Part shown: one piece after another, positions 1 to 9,436 of the stretch
Position numbering within the stretch: position 1 is the first letter of the stretch
How the letters are laid out: the number at the start of each line of letters is the position of its first letter
Assembly: GCF_023241715.1 (NCBI RefSeq)
Contig: NZ_JALQCW010000030.1
Span: 118,177 to 182,176 of the forward strand
Direction: 5' to 3'
Length of the DNA stretch: 64,000 bases
Source of the DNA: Pseudomonas morbosilactucae
Lineage (GTDB): Bacteria; Pseudomonadota; Gammaproteobacteria; Pseudomonadales; Pseudomonadaceae
Position numbers and translations under genes: made by a program
Notes under the pieces: generated by a model
Databases searched by the model: none
The model's input: the letters and a program-made list of their open reading frames with translations, nothing else
Told to the model about the DNA's origin: nothing

Positions 1-602
1 CCCTGAGCGTGGTCAACAGCATGACCTGCGTGGTGCCCCACGGCGCCGACCGGCCCCTGTTCGGCACCAACCCGATCGCCTTTGCTGCACCCCGGGCCGA
101 TGGCGAGCCGATTGTCTTCGACCTGGCCACCAGCGCCATTGCCCATGGTGATGTGCAGATTGCCGCGCGCAAGGGTGAGCGTCTGCCTTTGGGCATCGGC
201 GTCGATAGCCTGGGCCAGCCGACCCAGGACCCCAAGGCGATCCTCGAAGGCGGGGCCTTGCTGCCCTTTGGCGGGCACAAGGGCTCGGCGTTGTCGATGA
301 TGGTCGAGCTGCTCGCGGCGGCATTGACGGGGGGTAATTTTTCCTTTGAGTTCGACTGGTCCAATCACCCGGGGGCCAAGACGCCATGGACCGGGCAATT
401 GCTGATCGTTATCGACCCGAGCAAGGCCGCCGGGCAGAGCTTCGCCGAGCGCAGCAAGGAACTGGTGCGGCAGATGCACAGTGTGGGGCTCAAGCGTTTG
501 CCGGGGGATCGTCGGCATATCCAACGGTTGAAGTCGGAACGTGACGGCATTGCCATCGACGCCGCCGAATTGCGCCAGTTGCGGGAGTGGGCGGGGCTGT
601 AG
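1..602 (+). CDS. Ldh2-family NAD(P)H-dependent reductase, 3' part (DpkA-like)
   Basis: The frame is open from the window edge (base 3) to a TAG at 600-602, so only about the last 199 residues are present. The GTNPIAFAAP and GGHKGSALSMMVELLAAALTG segments are typical of the malate/L-lactate/ureidoglycolate dehydrogenase family. In Pseudomonas the closest well-known member is delta1-piperideine-2-carboxylate/pyrroline-2-carboxylate reductase (DpkA), which reduces cyclic imines from lysine or proline catabolism. The family is cytoplasmic and NADPH-dependent. The Rossmann-like family assignment is firm. The exact substrate is inferred, because the N-terminal half and its neighbours lie outside the window. 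Confidence 0.75.
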   Translation, partial: LSVVNSMTCVVPHGADRPLFGTNPIAFAAPRADGEPIVFDLATSAIAHGDVQIAARKGERLPLGIGVDSLGQPTQDPKAILEGGALLPFGGHKGSALSMMVELLAAALTGGNFSFEFDWSNHPGAKTPWTGQLLIVIDPSKAAGQSFAERSKELVRQMHSVGLKRLPGDRRHIQRLKSERDGIAIDAAELRQLREWAGL

Positions 603-650
603 GCGGTTTGCGGGGGGAGCTTGCAGGGAAAAAACACGATCTATCAAAGA

Positions 651-680
651 AATCAGGCGCGCCGGGCGGCTCGCCTGATT
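651..680 (-). terminator. hairpin terminator for the DUF883 gene, possibly bidirectional
   Basis: A 9-bp perfect stem (AATCAGGCG / CGCCTGATT) encloses a 12-nt loop. It lies between two convergent genes. On the minus strand it is followed by TTTCTTTG, a modest U-rich tail that fits termination of the gene ending at 700. Confidence 0.6.
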
Positions 681-699
681 CAGTCGCGTCCAACAGGGC

Positions 700-1020
700 T
701 CAGGAACGGCGCCCCAGCAACAGGCCGACCACCAGGCCGAAGCCGGCAGAAATGGCCACGGTCTGCCACGGATGGCCACCGATGTACTGCTCGGTGGCGT
801 CCACCACCGGCTTGCTGCGCTCACGCACATGGGTCACCGACTCCAAGGCCTGCTTGAGCTTGATGCCGACTTGCTGGCGCAGGTTCTCGCCTTCCTCGCC
901 CACCAGCGAGGCACTGCCCTTGAGCAGTTTTTCCGACTCTTCGATCAGCGCCTGAAGCTCGCTGAATGCCTGGTCCTTGATTTGTTCTTCGGCCGCCTGG
1001 GCGGCAGTTTTACGGGCCAT
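700..1020 (-). CDS. DUF883 (ElaB/YqjD-like) inner-membrane protein
   Basis: A 106-residue protein. The first 80 residues are charged and Glu/Gln/Lys-rich and look helical or coiled. They are followed by one C-terminal membrane segment (around residues 84-103, ending GLLLGRRS), after the family hallmark GGHPWQTVAISAGFG. Members of this family in E. coli sit in the inner membrane, bind ribosomes and are stationary-phase, stress-linked proteins. It stands alone with its own terminator. The family assignment is secure, but the cellular role in Pseudomonas is not established. Confidence 0.85.
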   Translation of the reverse strand: MARKTAAQAAEEQIKDQAFSELQALIEESEKLLKGSASLVGEEGENLRQQVGIKLKQALESVTHVRERSKPVVDATEQYIGGHPWQTVAISAGFGLVVGLLLGRRS

Positions 1021-1175
1021 TGAGTGACTCCTTGCAGGTCAGTTGTGCGATGAACAATGGAGTGGGGGCCGAGGCAAAAAGTTGCAGCTAATTTCTTCTT
1101 GCTCGTCAGGCCGAGGGGAAAACCCCAGCGCCTACAGTGTAAGATGTCGCCTATTTTACGCAGCAGGAAATTCCC

Positions 1176-1430
1176 ATGAGCTTCAATCTGGCCAACAAGC
1201 CCCTGACCGAGCGGGCTGCCATCGAAGATGAAAAGTCCCGGTTGTTCGACCTCTGGCAGAGCAACCTGGGCAAGGCCAAAGGCGAGGCCGCGCGCCTGTT
1301 TGGCGAGCGCGGCAAGCGCAAGGGCAAGTGGGCCGAGTGGGTCCGCTCTGAACTGGACGGCATGTCGCCGCCGGAATACGCCAACATGGTGCGCAGTGAA
1401 GTCAATCGCCTGATGGCGGCGAACAAGTAA
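1176..1430 (+). CDS. conserved small hypothetical protein
   Basis: An 84-residue soluble, highly charged protein (Lys/Arg/Glu-rich, with a GKRKGKWAEWVRSEL stretch and a Pro-Pro-Glu-Tyr turn). No signal peptide or membrane segment is visible. Codon use matches its neighbours. Its last 29 bases overlap the 3' end of the convergent LysR gene. I recognise the type as a small protein found in Pseudomonas genomes but can assign no function. Confidence 0.6.
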   Translation: MSFNLANKPLTERAAIEDEKSRLFDLWQSNLGKAKGEAARLFGERGKRKGKWAEWVRSELDGMSPPEYANMVRSEVNRLMAANK

Positions 1431-2337
1431 GCGCAAAGCTTTCGATAATCGCCTCACGCACCTTCAGCACCACCGGGTCGATCTGCGCGCTGGTGCGCCA
1501 GCCCAGCTCGATGGGGTAGCGCGGCAGCTCCAGGGGGCAGGGCAGCAGCGCCAGCCCGGTCAGGCGTGCAATGCCCTCGGCGGCGTGGGCCGGAATGGTC
1601 GCCACCGCCTGGCTGCCCTTGAGCAAGTAGGGCAAGGCAGCAAAGTGCGTGGTCGAGGCGCACACCTGGCGACTCAAGCCCTTGGCCGCCAAACCCTCGT
1701 CGGTGATCCCGATAAACCCCTGTGACGACACCAGCACATGCTCGCGACGGATGAACTCGTCGAGGTCGATCTGCTGTTGGCCCGGTTGCAGGCTGGCCGG
1801 GTCCACCAGGCACAGGTAAGTACCTTCCCCCAGCACCTGGCGGCTGAGCATGCGCTCGGCAAAACCGCCGGCGGTGATCGCCAGGTCAATGCTGCGCTGC
1901 AACAGCGCCTCGGCGACGATCTGGCTGTGGGTCTGGCGGAAAATCAGCCGCAACTTCGGCGCACGCCGCGCCACCGCCTCAATCAAGCGCCGGCCATAGG
2001 CAATCTCGAAATCATCCGACAAGCCCACGGCCACCGAGCGGCCCTGATAGTCGCCGGCGTTGGGGTCGACCATGGCCAGGCTTTGCCGGCATTTGTTCAG
2101 CGCGTCACTGACCACCGGCTTGAGTTGGTTGGCCTTCAAGGTCGGCGCCAGGCCGCGCCCGGTGCGCACGAACAGCGGGTCGCCATAGAGGTCGCGCAGG
2201 CGCCGCAGGGCTGCGCTCATGGCCGATTGGGTGACGCCCAGGCGCAGGGCGGCGCGGCTGGCGCTGGACTCGTCATGCAGGGCTTCGAAGGCTTTGAGCA
2301 GGTTGAGGTCGACGTTGGCGATATTCATCTGGTTCAT
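1402..2337 (-). CDS. LysR-family transcriptional regulator
   Basis: About 311 residues. The N-terminal winged HTH is clear (residues 1-65: NLLKAFEALHDESSASRAAL, then GVTQSAMSAALRRLRDLYGD) and is followed by a periplasmic-binding-like effector domain. It is divergent from the nitrilase gene at 2422, with about 85 bp between them, so it probably controls that gene. The first ATG of the open frame (2388) would leave almost no promoter space. ATGs at 2337 and 2328 both precede the conserved NIANVDLNLL start; 2337 is taken here. The effector is unknown, with nitriles or nitrile-derived acids an inference from the neighbour. Confidence 0.85.
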   Translation of the reverse strand: MNQMNIANVDLNLLKAFEALHDESSASRAALRLGVTQSAMSAALRRLRDLYGDPLFVRTGRGLAPTLKANQLKPVVSDALNKCRQSLAMVDPNAGDYQGRSVAVGLSDDFEIAYGRRLIEAVARRAPKLRLIFRQTHSQIVAEALLQRSIDLAITAGGFAERMLSRQVLGEGTYLCLVDPASLQPGQQQIDLDEFIRREHVLVSSQGFIGITDEGLAAKGLSRQVCASTTHFAALPYLLKGSQAVATIPAHAAEGIARLTGLALLPCPLELPRYPIELGWRTSAQIDPVVLKVREAIIESFALTCSPPSGD

Positions 2338-2421
2338 ATCATTAAGCACTGAGCTGGGGTTTATTGATGATCCATGAGGGCCGGACAATGGGCAACACCT
2401 CAGCTTTTAAGGAGTACTCAG

Positions 2422-3342
2422 ATGCCCAAGTCCATTGTTGCCGCCCTGCAGATCGGATCCTTGCCGGGAGGCAAGGCCGAAACCCTGGAGCAGATCCTGT
2501 CCTACGAGTCGGCCATCATCGACAGCGGCGCGCAGTTGGTGGTCATGCCCGAAGCCTTGCTGGGCGGTTACCCCAAAGGCGAGGGGTTCGGCACCCAGTT
2601 GGGCTATCGGCTGGCGGAAGGCCGTGAAGCCTTTGCCCGTTACTTTGCCAATGCCATTGAGGTGCCCGGTGTTGAAACCCAAGCCCTGGCCGGCTTGTCG
2701 GCGCGCACTGGGGCCAACCTGGTGCTGGGGGTGATCGAGCGCAGCGGCAGCACCCTGTATTGCACCGCGCTGTATTTCGACCCGCAGCAGGGCCTGCTGG
2801 GCAAGCACCGCAAGTTGATGCCCACCGGTACTGAACGCCTGATCTGGGGCCAGGGCGACGGCTCCACCTTGCCGGTGCTGGACACTCCGGTCGGCCGTCT
2901 GGGTGCGGTGATCTGCTGGGAAAACATGATGCCTCTGCTGCGCACGGCGATGTACGCCAAGGGCGTGGAAGTCTGGTGCGCGCCCACGGTGGATGAACGC
3001 GAGATGTGGCAAGTGAGCATGCGTCATATCGCCCACGAAGGCCGCTGCTTTGTGGTCAGCGCCTGCCAGGTGCAGGACTCGCCCCAGGCCCTGGGCCTGG
3101 AGATCGCCAACTGGCCGGCAGAGCGGCCGTTGATCGCCGGTGGCAGCGTGATTGTCGGGCCCATGGGGGATGTACTGGCCGGGCCGCTGGTGGGGCGCGC
3201 CGGCTTGATCAGCGCGAGCATCGACACCGACGACCTGGTGCGCGCCCGTTATGACTACGACGTGGTCGGGCACTATGCGCGCCCTGATGTGTTTGAACTC
3301 AGCGTCGATCAGCGGGCCAAGCCGGGGGTCCGTTTTACCTGA
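2422..3342 (+). CDS. nitrilase / carbon-nitrogen hydrolase
   Basis: A 306-residue nitrilase-superfamily enzyme, expected to hydrolyse a nitrile to acid and ammonia in the cytoplasm. The catalytic triad is visible as Glu44 in [11 protein letters not shown], Lys131 in KHRKLMPT and Cys165 in [10 protein letters not shown]. The WENMMP context and overall length fit true nitrilases (aromatic/arylacetonitrilase branch) rather than amidases or beta-ureidopropionases. The start is set by GGAG at 2411-2414, 7 nt before ATG 2422, followed by [10 protein letters not shown]. The upstream LysR gene is divergent. Its 3' end overlaps the convergent acetyltransferase by 8 bp. The substrate is not deducible here. 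Confidence 0.88.
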   Translation: MPKSIVAALQIGSLPGGKAETLEQILSYESAIIDSGAQLVVMPEALLGGYPKGEGFGTQLGYRLAEGREAFARYFANAIEVPGVETQALAGLSARTGANLVLGVIERSGSTLYCTALYFDPQQGLLGKHRKLMPTGTERLIWGQGDGSTLPVLDTPVGRLGAVICWENMMPLLRTAMYAKGVEVWCAPTVDEREMWQVSMRHIAHEGRCFVVSACQVQDSPQALGLEIANWPAERPLIAGGSVIVGPMGDVLAGPLVGRAGLISASIDTDDLVRARYDYDVVGHYARPDVFELSVDQRAKPGVRFT

Positions 3343-3883
3343 GGCGCAACCATTCTTCGCGGGTGATTTCCCAGATGTCCACGGGGAAGGACCCGCTGAC
3401 GAATTGCCCCGCTTCGGAACGGATCAAACGCATCCCGCTGCGTTCCGAGAGGCGCCGCGAGGCCAGGTTCGGCGCCGCCTTGGGCACCCGCAGCAGTGGC
3501 CGCTGCAACACCTCGAACCAGTACTCGGTCACCGCCGCGCTGGCTTCCCCCATGTAACCCTGGCCCTGCCAGGCCGGCGCCAGCCAGAAGCCACGATGGT
3601 TGTCGGTCTGGTCCATCAGGCTGACGCTGCCGATCACCTGCTGCGGTGCGCTGCTCAGGCGCAGGGTCCAGTGCCATTCCTCACCCCGGGCCATGGCCGG
3701 CAAGGCGATGTCGCGCAAGTAGCTCAGGGCGCCATCGTCCGGGTACGGCCAGGGCACCTGGGCGTTGAGGTAGCGCACCACCTCCCATTGCCCAAACAGC
3801 GGCTGGATCGCCGGAGCGTCGGCCAGTTCCAAGGGCTGCAGGATCAGGCGTGGGGTCAGCAGGGTGGGGATTTTCGGGGGCAT
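3335..3883 (-). CDS. GNAT-family N-acetyltransferase (RimJ/RimL type)
   Basis: About 182 residues. [17 protein letters not shown] at the N terminus is the usual opening of the RimJ/RimL-like acetyltransferase_3 family. Acetyl-CoA binding is suggested by the [17 protein letters not shown] motif (the Q/RxxGxG/A loop). Members acetylate protein N termini or small amines; the acceptor here is unknown. An upstream in-frame ATG at 3919 would add 12 residues, but the conserved homology begins at [13 protein letters not shown], so 3883 is preferred. It is a single gene convergent with the nitrilase. Confidence 0.8.
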   Translation of the reverse strand: MPPKIPTLLTPRLILQPLELADAPAIQPLFGQWEVVRYLNAQVPWPYPDDGALSYLRDIALPAMARGEEWHWTLRLSSAPQQVIGSVSLMDQTDNHRGFWLAPAWQGQGYMGEASAAVTEYWFEVLQRPLLRVPKAAPNLASRRLSERSGMRLIRSEAGQFVSGSFPVDIWEITREEWLRLR

Positions 3884-4051
3884 GGTCCGGCGTCGTCCTG
3901 ACAAAATATACCCGGCCATCTTCTGCGCAGGGCCGGGCTTGAATCAAGCCGTCGATAGATTTGACGCGCCTCGGGCGCTGCCGTTGAATAGCGCCCTCGG
4001 TTCAACCCTGGCCACTGTTGAGAAACGCCTGTGCTTAGAAACGTCACCGAC

Positions 4052-4927
4052 ATGGACCTGCGCCTGCTGCGGATTTTCGCCGTGGTGGTGAAGTGTGGTG
4101 GCTTCACCGCTGCCCAGGCCGAACTGAACATGGGCCAGTCGAACATCAGCACGCACATTTCCAGCCTTGAGAAACGCCTGGGCTACCGCCTGTGTGAGCG
4201 TGGCAAGGGCGGCTTTCGCCTGACGGAAAAGGGCCAGCGCATTCTCCAGGCGGCCCATTCGCTGTTCGGTGCCGTGGAGCTGTTTCGTGACGAGGCCCAG
4301 GCCCTCTCCGGGCGTTTGGTGGGCGACCTGTACCTGGGCCTGGCCGACAACATTGCCACGTTGCCGGCGGCGCGGATCGACGCGGCCATCGCCCGTTTCT
4401 ACCGGCGCGACCATGACCTGCACCTGCATGTGTTCGTCAACTCACCCACCGAGCTTGAGCGCGAAGTCATCGACGGCCAACTGGACCTGGCGATCTCCTA
4501 TTTCAGCCGCAGCTTGCCGACCCTGGCCTACCAGCCCCTGTACAGCGAAGCGATCCAGCTGTTTTGCGGCGCCGAGCATCCCTTGTTCAACGTGACGCAG
4601 CCGGACCTGGAGCAGATCAAGGCCAGCGACTGGATCCAGCACGGGTTTCTCCCGGCCAACCAAGTGTTGCCGGTGACGCCGGCCCGGGCCTCCGCCACTG
4701 CCTACCACATGGAAGCCGTGGTTCATGGGGTGCTGGCCGGCACCCACCTGGGTTACCTGCCCAGCCATTACGCCCAGCCCTGGCTGCACAGCGGACAGAT
4801 GCGTGCCCTGCACCCCGAGACCCTGTGCTACGAGGTGCAGCACAGCATGATCACCCACGTCGGCCATCCCCACAGCGAGGCGCTGCGGGCCTTTATCGAC
4901 GATCTGCTGACCGAGCACCGGGGCTGA
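4052..4927 (+). CDS. LysR-family transcriptional regulator
   Basis: About 291 residues with an N-terminal winged HTH (DLRLLRIFAVVVKCGGFTAAQ, then MGQSNISTHISSLEKRLGYRLC) and a C-terminal effector domain. The in-frame GTG at 4031 is an alternative start, but ATG 4052 begins the conserved MDLRLLRIF. It is convergent with the aldehyde dehydrogenase gene that ends at 4951, so it may regulate the amine-catabolic operon from its far end. That link is positional only. Confidence 0.85.
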   Translation: MDLRLLRIFAVVVKCGGFTAAQAELNMGQSNISTHISSLEKRLGYRLCERGKGGFRLTEKGQRILQAAHSLFGAVELFRDEAQALSGRLVGDLYLGLADNIATLPAARIDAAIARFYRRDHDLHLHVFVNSPTELEREVIDGQLDLAISYFSRSLPTLAYQPLYSEAIQLFCGAEHPLFNVTQPDLEQIKASDWIQHGFLPANQVLPVTPARASATAYHMEAVVHGVLAGTHLGYLPSHYAQPWLHSGQMRALHPETLCYEVQHSMITHVGHPHSEALRAFIDDLLTEHRG

Positions 4928-4950
4928 GCCCGGCCCTCAGCCCGCAGTTC

Positions 4951-6384
4951 TCAGCCCAGGCAACGGGTCACGTGTTTCACCGATTGATAGGCCGCCAGCC
5001 CCCAGGGCCCCAGCTCACGGCCGATGCCGCTGGCCTTGGTGCCGCCCCATGAGGTTTCGACGAACACCGCCTGTAAGGAGTTGATCCAGACGTGGCCGAC
5101 TTCCAGGGCGGCGGCGACTTCCTGCGCCCGCTGCAGGTCCTGGCTGATCACCGTCGCCACCAGGCCGAAGGCACTGGCATTGGCCTGTGCCAGGGCTTGC
5201 TCGCGGCTGTTGAAGCGCTGAGCGCAGAGCACCGGGCCGAAGATTTCCTCGTTCCACAACCGGCTGCTGGAGGGCACGTCGGCATACAGGGTCGGGCTGA
5301 CAAACCACCCCGGCCCGGGCAAGGCCTGGCCGCCGCTGAGGCAGTGCAGGCCTTCTTCGCGGGCCGCAGCGAAGTACTCCTGGACCTTGTGCCACTGCGC
5401 CGCGCTGGTCAGCGGGCCCATGTCCACCTCCTGCTGCGCCGGGTTGCCGACGCGCAGATCGGCCAGGGCTGCGGCCAGCCGCGCCAGCAAGGGTTCGGCG
5501 ATGCGGTCCTCCACCAGCAGGCGCGAGGTGGCGGAGCACATCTGCCCGGCGTTCCAGCAAATGCCACCGATGATCCATTGCACCGCCTGCTCCAGGTCGG
5601 CGTCGGCAAAGACGATGATCGGCGACTTGCCGCCCAGCTCCAGGGTCAGCGGTCGGCAGTACGCGGCGGAGCTGTTCATCACCCGCTGGCCGATGGCGTT
5701 ACTGCCGGTGAACGAGAGCTTGTCCAGGCCCGGGTGGGCGCTCAACGCTGCGCCGGTCTGGCTGCTCCCGGCCACGATGTTCAGCACACCCGGCGGCAGC
5801 CCCAGAGTGCTGGCGATCTCGCCGTAGACCTGCTCGATCAGCGGCGTGACTTCCGAGGGTTTGAGCACCAGGGTGCAGCCGGCGGCGAGGGCCGGGGCCA
5901 GCTTCCACGCGCTGGTGACCAGGGGGAAGTTCCACGGCACGATCAGCCCGACCACGCCCAGGGCCTCGAAGCGCAATTGTGCGCTGAAACCCTCGGCCCG
6001 CAGGGGCACGTTCTGTTCCTGGCGAGCATCCAGTTGCCGGGCCAGCCCCGCGTAATAGTCGAAGGTGGCGATGGCGTCGTCGAGGTCGACCTCAGCCTCG
6101 TGCCGAGGCTTGCCGTTATTGCGCATTTGCAGGGCAATCAGGCTGTCGCGCCGCAGTTGCAGTTGGCGGGCAAAACCGTCGAGGAACGCCGCACGCTGGG
6201 CACCGCTCAGGGCGCGCCACTGGGGCAGGGCACGGCGCGCGGCCGCCACCGCCTGATCGACCTGCGCCGGGCTGGCGGCGGCTACCTGGGCAATCACTTC
6301 TCCCCGGCAAGGGTCGTAGACGTGCATCGGCTGCGGGTCTTCGCCCAGGGTCGGGCGACCGTCGATGTACAGGGCAGGGATCAT
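4951..6384 (-). CDS. NAD(P)-dependent aldehyde dehydrogenase, betaine-aldehyde type
   Basis: A 477-residue cytoplasmic enzyme of the ALDH superfamily that oxidises an aldehyde to its acid. Key residues are in place: Asn152 (VPWNFP), Lys175 (LKPSE), Glu249 (LELGGKSP) and the nucleophile Cys283 (NAGQMCSATSR). The QMCSATSRLLV context and GGIC preceding it resemble betaine/amino-aldehyde dehydrogenases. Its ATG overlaps the stop of the upstream iron alcohol dehydrogenase (ATGA at 6381-6384), so the two are translationally coupled. Coupled to an alcohol dehydrogenase and an APC amine/amino-acid permease, it most plausibly completes oxidation of an imported amino alcohol or amine-derived aldehyde. 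Confidence 0.88.
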   Translation of the reverse strand: MIPALYIDGRPTLGEDPQPMHVYDPCRGEVIAQVAAASPAQVDQAVAAARRALPQWRALSGAQRAAFLDGFARQLQLRRDSLIALQMRNNGKPRHEAEVDLDDAIATFDYYAGLARQLDARQEQNVPLRAEGFSAQLRFEALGVVGLIVPWNFPLVTSAWKLAPALAAGCTLVLKPSEVTPLIEQVYGEIASTLGLPPGVLNIVAGSSQTGAALSAHPGLDKLSFTGSNAIGQRVMNSSAAYCRPLTLELGGKSPIIVFADADLEQAVQWIIGGICWNAGQMCSATSRLLVEDRIAEPLLARLAAALADLRVGNPAQQEVDMGPLTSAAQWHKVQEYFAAAREEGLHCLSGGQALPGPGWFVSPTLYADVPSSSRLWNEEIFGPVLCAQRFNSREQALAQANASAFGLVATVISQDLQRAQEVAAALEVGHVWINSLQAVFVETSWGGTKASGIGRELGPWGLAAYQSVKHVTRCLG

Positions 6385-7576
6385 GGGCGGGCTCCTGGCA
6401 GTACGCCGCTGACGGCGTGACGGAAAATCTGGCTGTAGTCCTCGGCCGTCAACGGCCGGGCATTGGTGTCGGAGGACGAGATATCGGCCAGGGCCTGGGC
6501 GCCGACCCAATCTGCGTCCTGGCTATCGAGGCCGATCTCGCTCAGGGAGTGGGGAATGCCCAGGTCGCGGCGCAGCTCGAGGACCCAGTCGAGGAAACCC
6601 TCGAAGTCGGCCCGGGGCAGCTCCAGGTAGCGCGCCAGGCGGGCGATGTCGGCGCTGATCACCGGCTGGTTGGCCTGCAACACGTAGGGCAGGAGGATCG
6701 CGTTGAGCAAGCCGTGGTGCTTGTGATAGCGCGCACCCAGGGGGTGGGCCAGGGCATGCACCCCGCCCAGGCCTTTCTGGAAGGCCACTGCGGCCATGGC
6801 CGAGGCCACCAGCATGCCTTCGCGGGCGCCAGGTCCTGGCCGTCGCGGCAGGCCTGGCGCAGGTGCTGGGCCACCAGACGGATGCCTTCCACGGCGATGC
6901 CGCTGGACATCGGGTGGTACAGGGGCGAGCAGAACGCCTCGATGTGGTGGGTCAGGGCGTCCATGCCGGTGGCGGCGGTCAGGGCGGCGGGCAGGCTGCG
7001 GGTCAGCCGCGGTTCGAGGATGACGCACGCGGGCAGCAGTTCCGGGTGGCTGATAACCCGTTTGACCTGCAGTCGGGTGTCAGTCAGTACCGCTTCGCGG
7101 CCCAGTTCCGAGCCAGTGCCGGCGGTGGTCGGCAGGGCGATCAACTTGGGCAGGCCGAGGGCCGGGAAGTCGCTGAGGCTGGGGTAGTGCTCGATGATCT
7201 GCGCCCACTCGAAGCGTTGCAGGCCTTCAGGGGCCCGGGCCAGCAGGCTGATGCCCTTGGCCGCGTCCATGGCGCTGCCGCCGCCCAGGGCGATCAGCGA
7301 GTCGTGGCCACCAGCGCTGAACACGCTGGCGCCTCGCTGCACATCTTCAAGGCTTGGGTTGGCACTCAATTCGCTGAACACCGCGAACTTCACACCGGCT
7401 TGTTTCAGGTGCGCGGTCAGCAGGGCGAAGGGTTCCAGGCCGAGCATGCCCGGGTCGGTGACCAGCAGGGGCTTGCCCATGCCCAGCAGGGCGCAGCGGT
7501 GGGCCAGGCCTTCCAGGGCGCCGGTGCCGCAAAAAATCTCGGTGGGGTAGTTCCAGTAATGCACGGAGGGGGACAT
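6381..7576 (-). pseudogene. iron-containing alcohol dehydrogenase, interrupted by a -1 frameshift
   Basis: Two overlapping frames together give a complete group III Fe-dependent alcohol dehydrogenase of about 398 residues. The first part has the NAD-binding GGGSAMDAAKG and PTTAGTGSE motifs and the metal ligands in GMDALTHHIEAF. The second has FQKGLGGVHALAHPLGA and KHHG with the remaining His ligands. The frame changes near 6824-6831, where one base appears to be missing (GGCGCCC where GGCGGCCC would read through). The start is ATG 7576, placed by GGAG 6 nt upstream on the minus strand. The 3' end overlaps the aldehyde dehydrogenase start. The break is either a real mutation or an assembly indel; both halves are otherwise well conserved. 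Confidence 0.8.
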
Positions 7577-7680
7577 CGACAGCTCCAAAAGCAGTGGCTT
7601 CAATACGACAAGGGGGAGGGGCGGCCGTGGCGGCCGCCGCTACACAGAGGAGGGCGCTGTGGACCACAGCGCCGGGTGAA

Positions 7681-9150
7681 TCACGGCGCCGGTCGGCCCC
7701 GTTGCTCGGGCTTGGCCAGGAACAGGTACAGCAGCCCCAGCACGGCCAGGCTGGAAAACACCAGGATCACCGCCCACACCTGGAACCAGGGGGCGCCGGG
7801 TGGGGCCAGGGATTCCCGCGGCCAGGCGACGTTGATGCTTTCGAACACCAGCCAGAAGAACGCCATGAGATTGATCGGCAAGCCCCAGCGACCCAGGTTG
7901 AACACCCCGGGCTCAGGCTGCCAGCGCCCACGCAGGCGGTTGATCAGGGCGCAGGCGGTGACGATCAGGAACACCAGGAAGAAGCCGCCGCTGCCGAAGG
8001 CAATCAGGGTGCCCACGGCCGTGGCATTCAGGCCCAGGGCCAGGCCGAAGCTGGCCAGCAGGGTGCTCAGGACCATGGCGGCAAATGGCACTTTGCGTTT
8101 GTCCACCCGGCGCAGCAGGGCCGAGGCCGGCAGGATCGAGTCCCGGGCCATGCCGAACACCGCCCGGCCGATGTAGGTCTGCACCGACACCACGCAGGCA
8201 ATAAAGGCCACCAGCACCACGCCGACAAACGGCCGCTCGGCCCAGGCGCCGAAGGCCTCGACCACCGCCGGGGTTACCGGGTCGATGACCTGGCCCGAGA
8301 CCATGCCCGCGGTATCGCTGAAGGACAGGGTGACGGCAAAGGCGGTGAGCATCACCGTCAGGCCCACCAGGATCATCGAGCGCAGGATGGCCCGGGGCGT
8401 CGAGGTGCGCGCATCGGCGGTTTCTTCCGAGACCTGGGAGCAAGCATCAAAGCCCAGGAAGGCCCAGCCGCCGACGGCCATGGCCGTGACAAACCCGCTG
8501 AGGTAGCTGCCGTCGCCGCTGGCCTGGGTGCTCAGGCCCTCGAACAGCAGGGACCAGGAATGGTTGCGGAAAAACACCAGCAGCAACAGGCCGATGCCGA
8601 TCGAAGCGATGGCTTCGGCGATGATGCCGGCGTTGACGAAGTACTTCAGCGGGTTGATGCCCAGCAGGTTCACCCCCAGCCCCAGCAACAGCAGCACGCC
8701 GCCGCTGAGCACCTGGGCATTGGGGCTCGGTGGCTGGCCGGTGACGAACAGCCAGAGCCAGAAACCGCCGAGGTAGGCCACGGTGGTCAGGGATGCGAGG
8801 GCTGAGGCCAGGTACATGAACCCGGTGAACCAGGCCCAGCGATCACCCGCCAGGCGTTTGACCCATTGGTAGCAGCCGCCGGCCAACGGGTATTGGGAGG
8901 CGAGTTCGGCATACACCAGGGCCACCAGCAATTGCAGGGCCAGGCACAGGGGCACGATCCAGACCCAGGAAGGGCCGACGCTCATGGCACCCAGGGCCAT
9001 GACCGAATAGATCCCCACCACCGGGGACACGGTGGCGAAACCCACGGAGAACGAGGACCAGAGTGACAGGCCGCGGTGCAGTTCCTGGCGGTAGCCCTGG
9101 CGTTGCAGGAGGTGTTCGTCGGTGCTGTGCGGGGTGACGGAGTCAGTCAT
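7681..9150 (-). CDS. APC-family amino acid/amine permease
   Basis: A 489-residue integral membrane protein with about 12 predicted helices. The consensus APC opening (LSLWSSFSVGFATVSPVVGIYS) is followed by the SQYPLAGGCYQWVKRLAG signature of the amino-acid/choline transporter branch. The GFDACSQVSEETADART segment is typical of the bacterial amine/GABA-permease-like subgroup. It is first in a minus-strand set with the iron alcohol dehydrogenase (104 bp downstream) and the aldehyde dehydrogenase, and so probably imports the compound these enzymes oxidise. The substrate is not determinable from sequence. Confidence 0.85.
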   Translation of the reverse strand: MTDSVTPHSTDEHLLQRQGYRQELHRGLSLWSSFSVGFATVSPVVGIYSVMALGAMSVGPSWVWIVPLCLALQLLVALVYAELASQYPLAGGCYQWVKRLAGDRWAWFTGFMYLASALASLTTVAYLGGFWLWLFVTGQPPSPNAQVLSGGVLLLLGLGVNLLGINPLKYFVNAGIIAEAIASIGIGLLLLVFFRNHSWSLLFEGLSTQASGDGSYLSGFVTAMAVGGWAFLGFDACSQVSEETADARTSTPRAILRSMILVGLTVMLTAFAVTLSFSDTAGMVSGQVIDPVTPAVVEAFGAWAERPFVGVVLVAFIACVVSVQTYIGRAVFGMARDSILPASALLRRVDKRKVPFAAMVLSTLLASFGLALGLNATAVGTLIAFGSGGFFLVFLIVTACALINRLRGRWQPEPGVFNLGRWGLPINLMAFFWLVFESINVAWPRESLAPPGAPWFQVWAVILVFSSLAVLGLLYLFLAKPEQRGRPAP

Positions 9151-9301
9151 GGCTGAGCCTCCGTGGCGCGTGGGCGTCGACGGTCATGCCGCGCCCGTCT
9201 GGGGCACGTCGAAGGGTAGGTGACATAGGGATTCCTGGAGTCGGCAGATCAAATTGTTATTGGGGTGGCCTGTTGCTTTTGTTCTAGGCGTACCGACGTT
9301 G

Positions 9302-9320
9302 CCTGCCCTGCAAGGGCAGG
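9302..9320. repeat. inverted repeat CCTGCCCT-GCA-AGGGCAGG
   Basis: An 8-bp perfect stem with a 3-nt centre lies between the end of the LysR gene (9437) and the start of the permease gene (9150). No U-tract follows on either strand, so it could be an operator for the permease operon or a 3' hairpin of the LysR transcript. I see nothing else in this 286-bp gap beyond AT-richer promoter-like sequence at 9250-9290. Confidence 0.35.
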
Positions 9321-9436
9321 GACGGGTCGAGCTTACGGGGGCTAAACATCAGCTTAAATACCCATGTTCGGAAGCTGACATCTTGAATTGTTGATGTATG
9401 GCGCCGCGCCCCAGAGCGATCGACGCCGGGCCGTGA

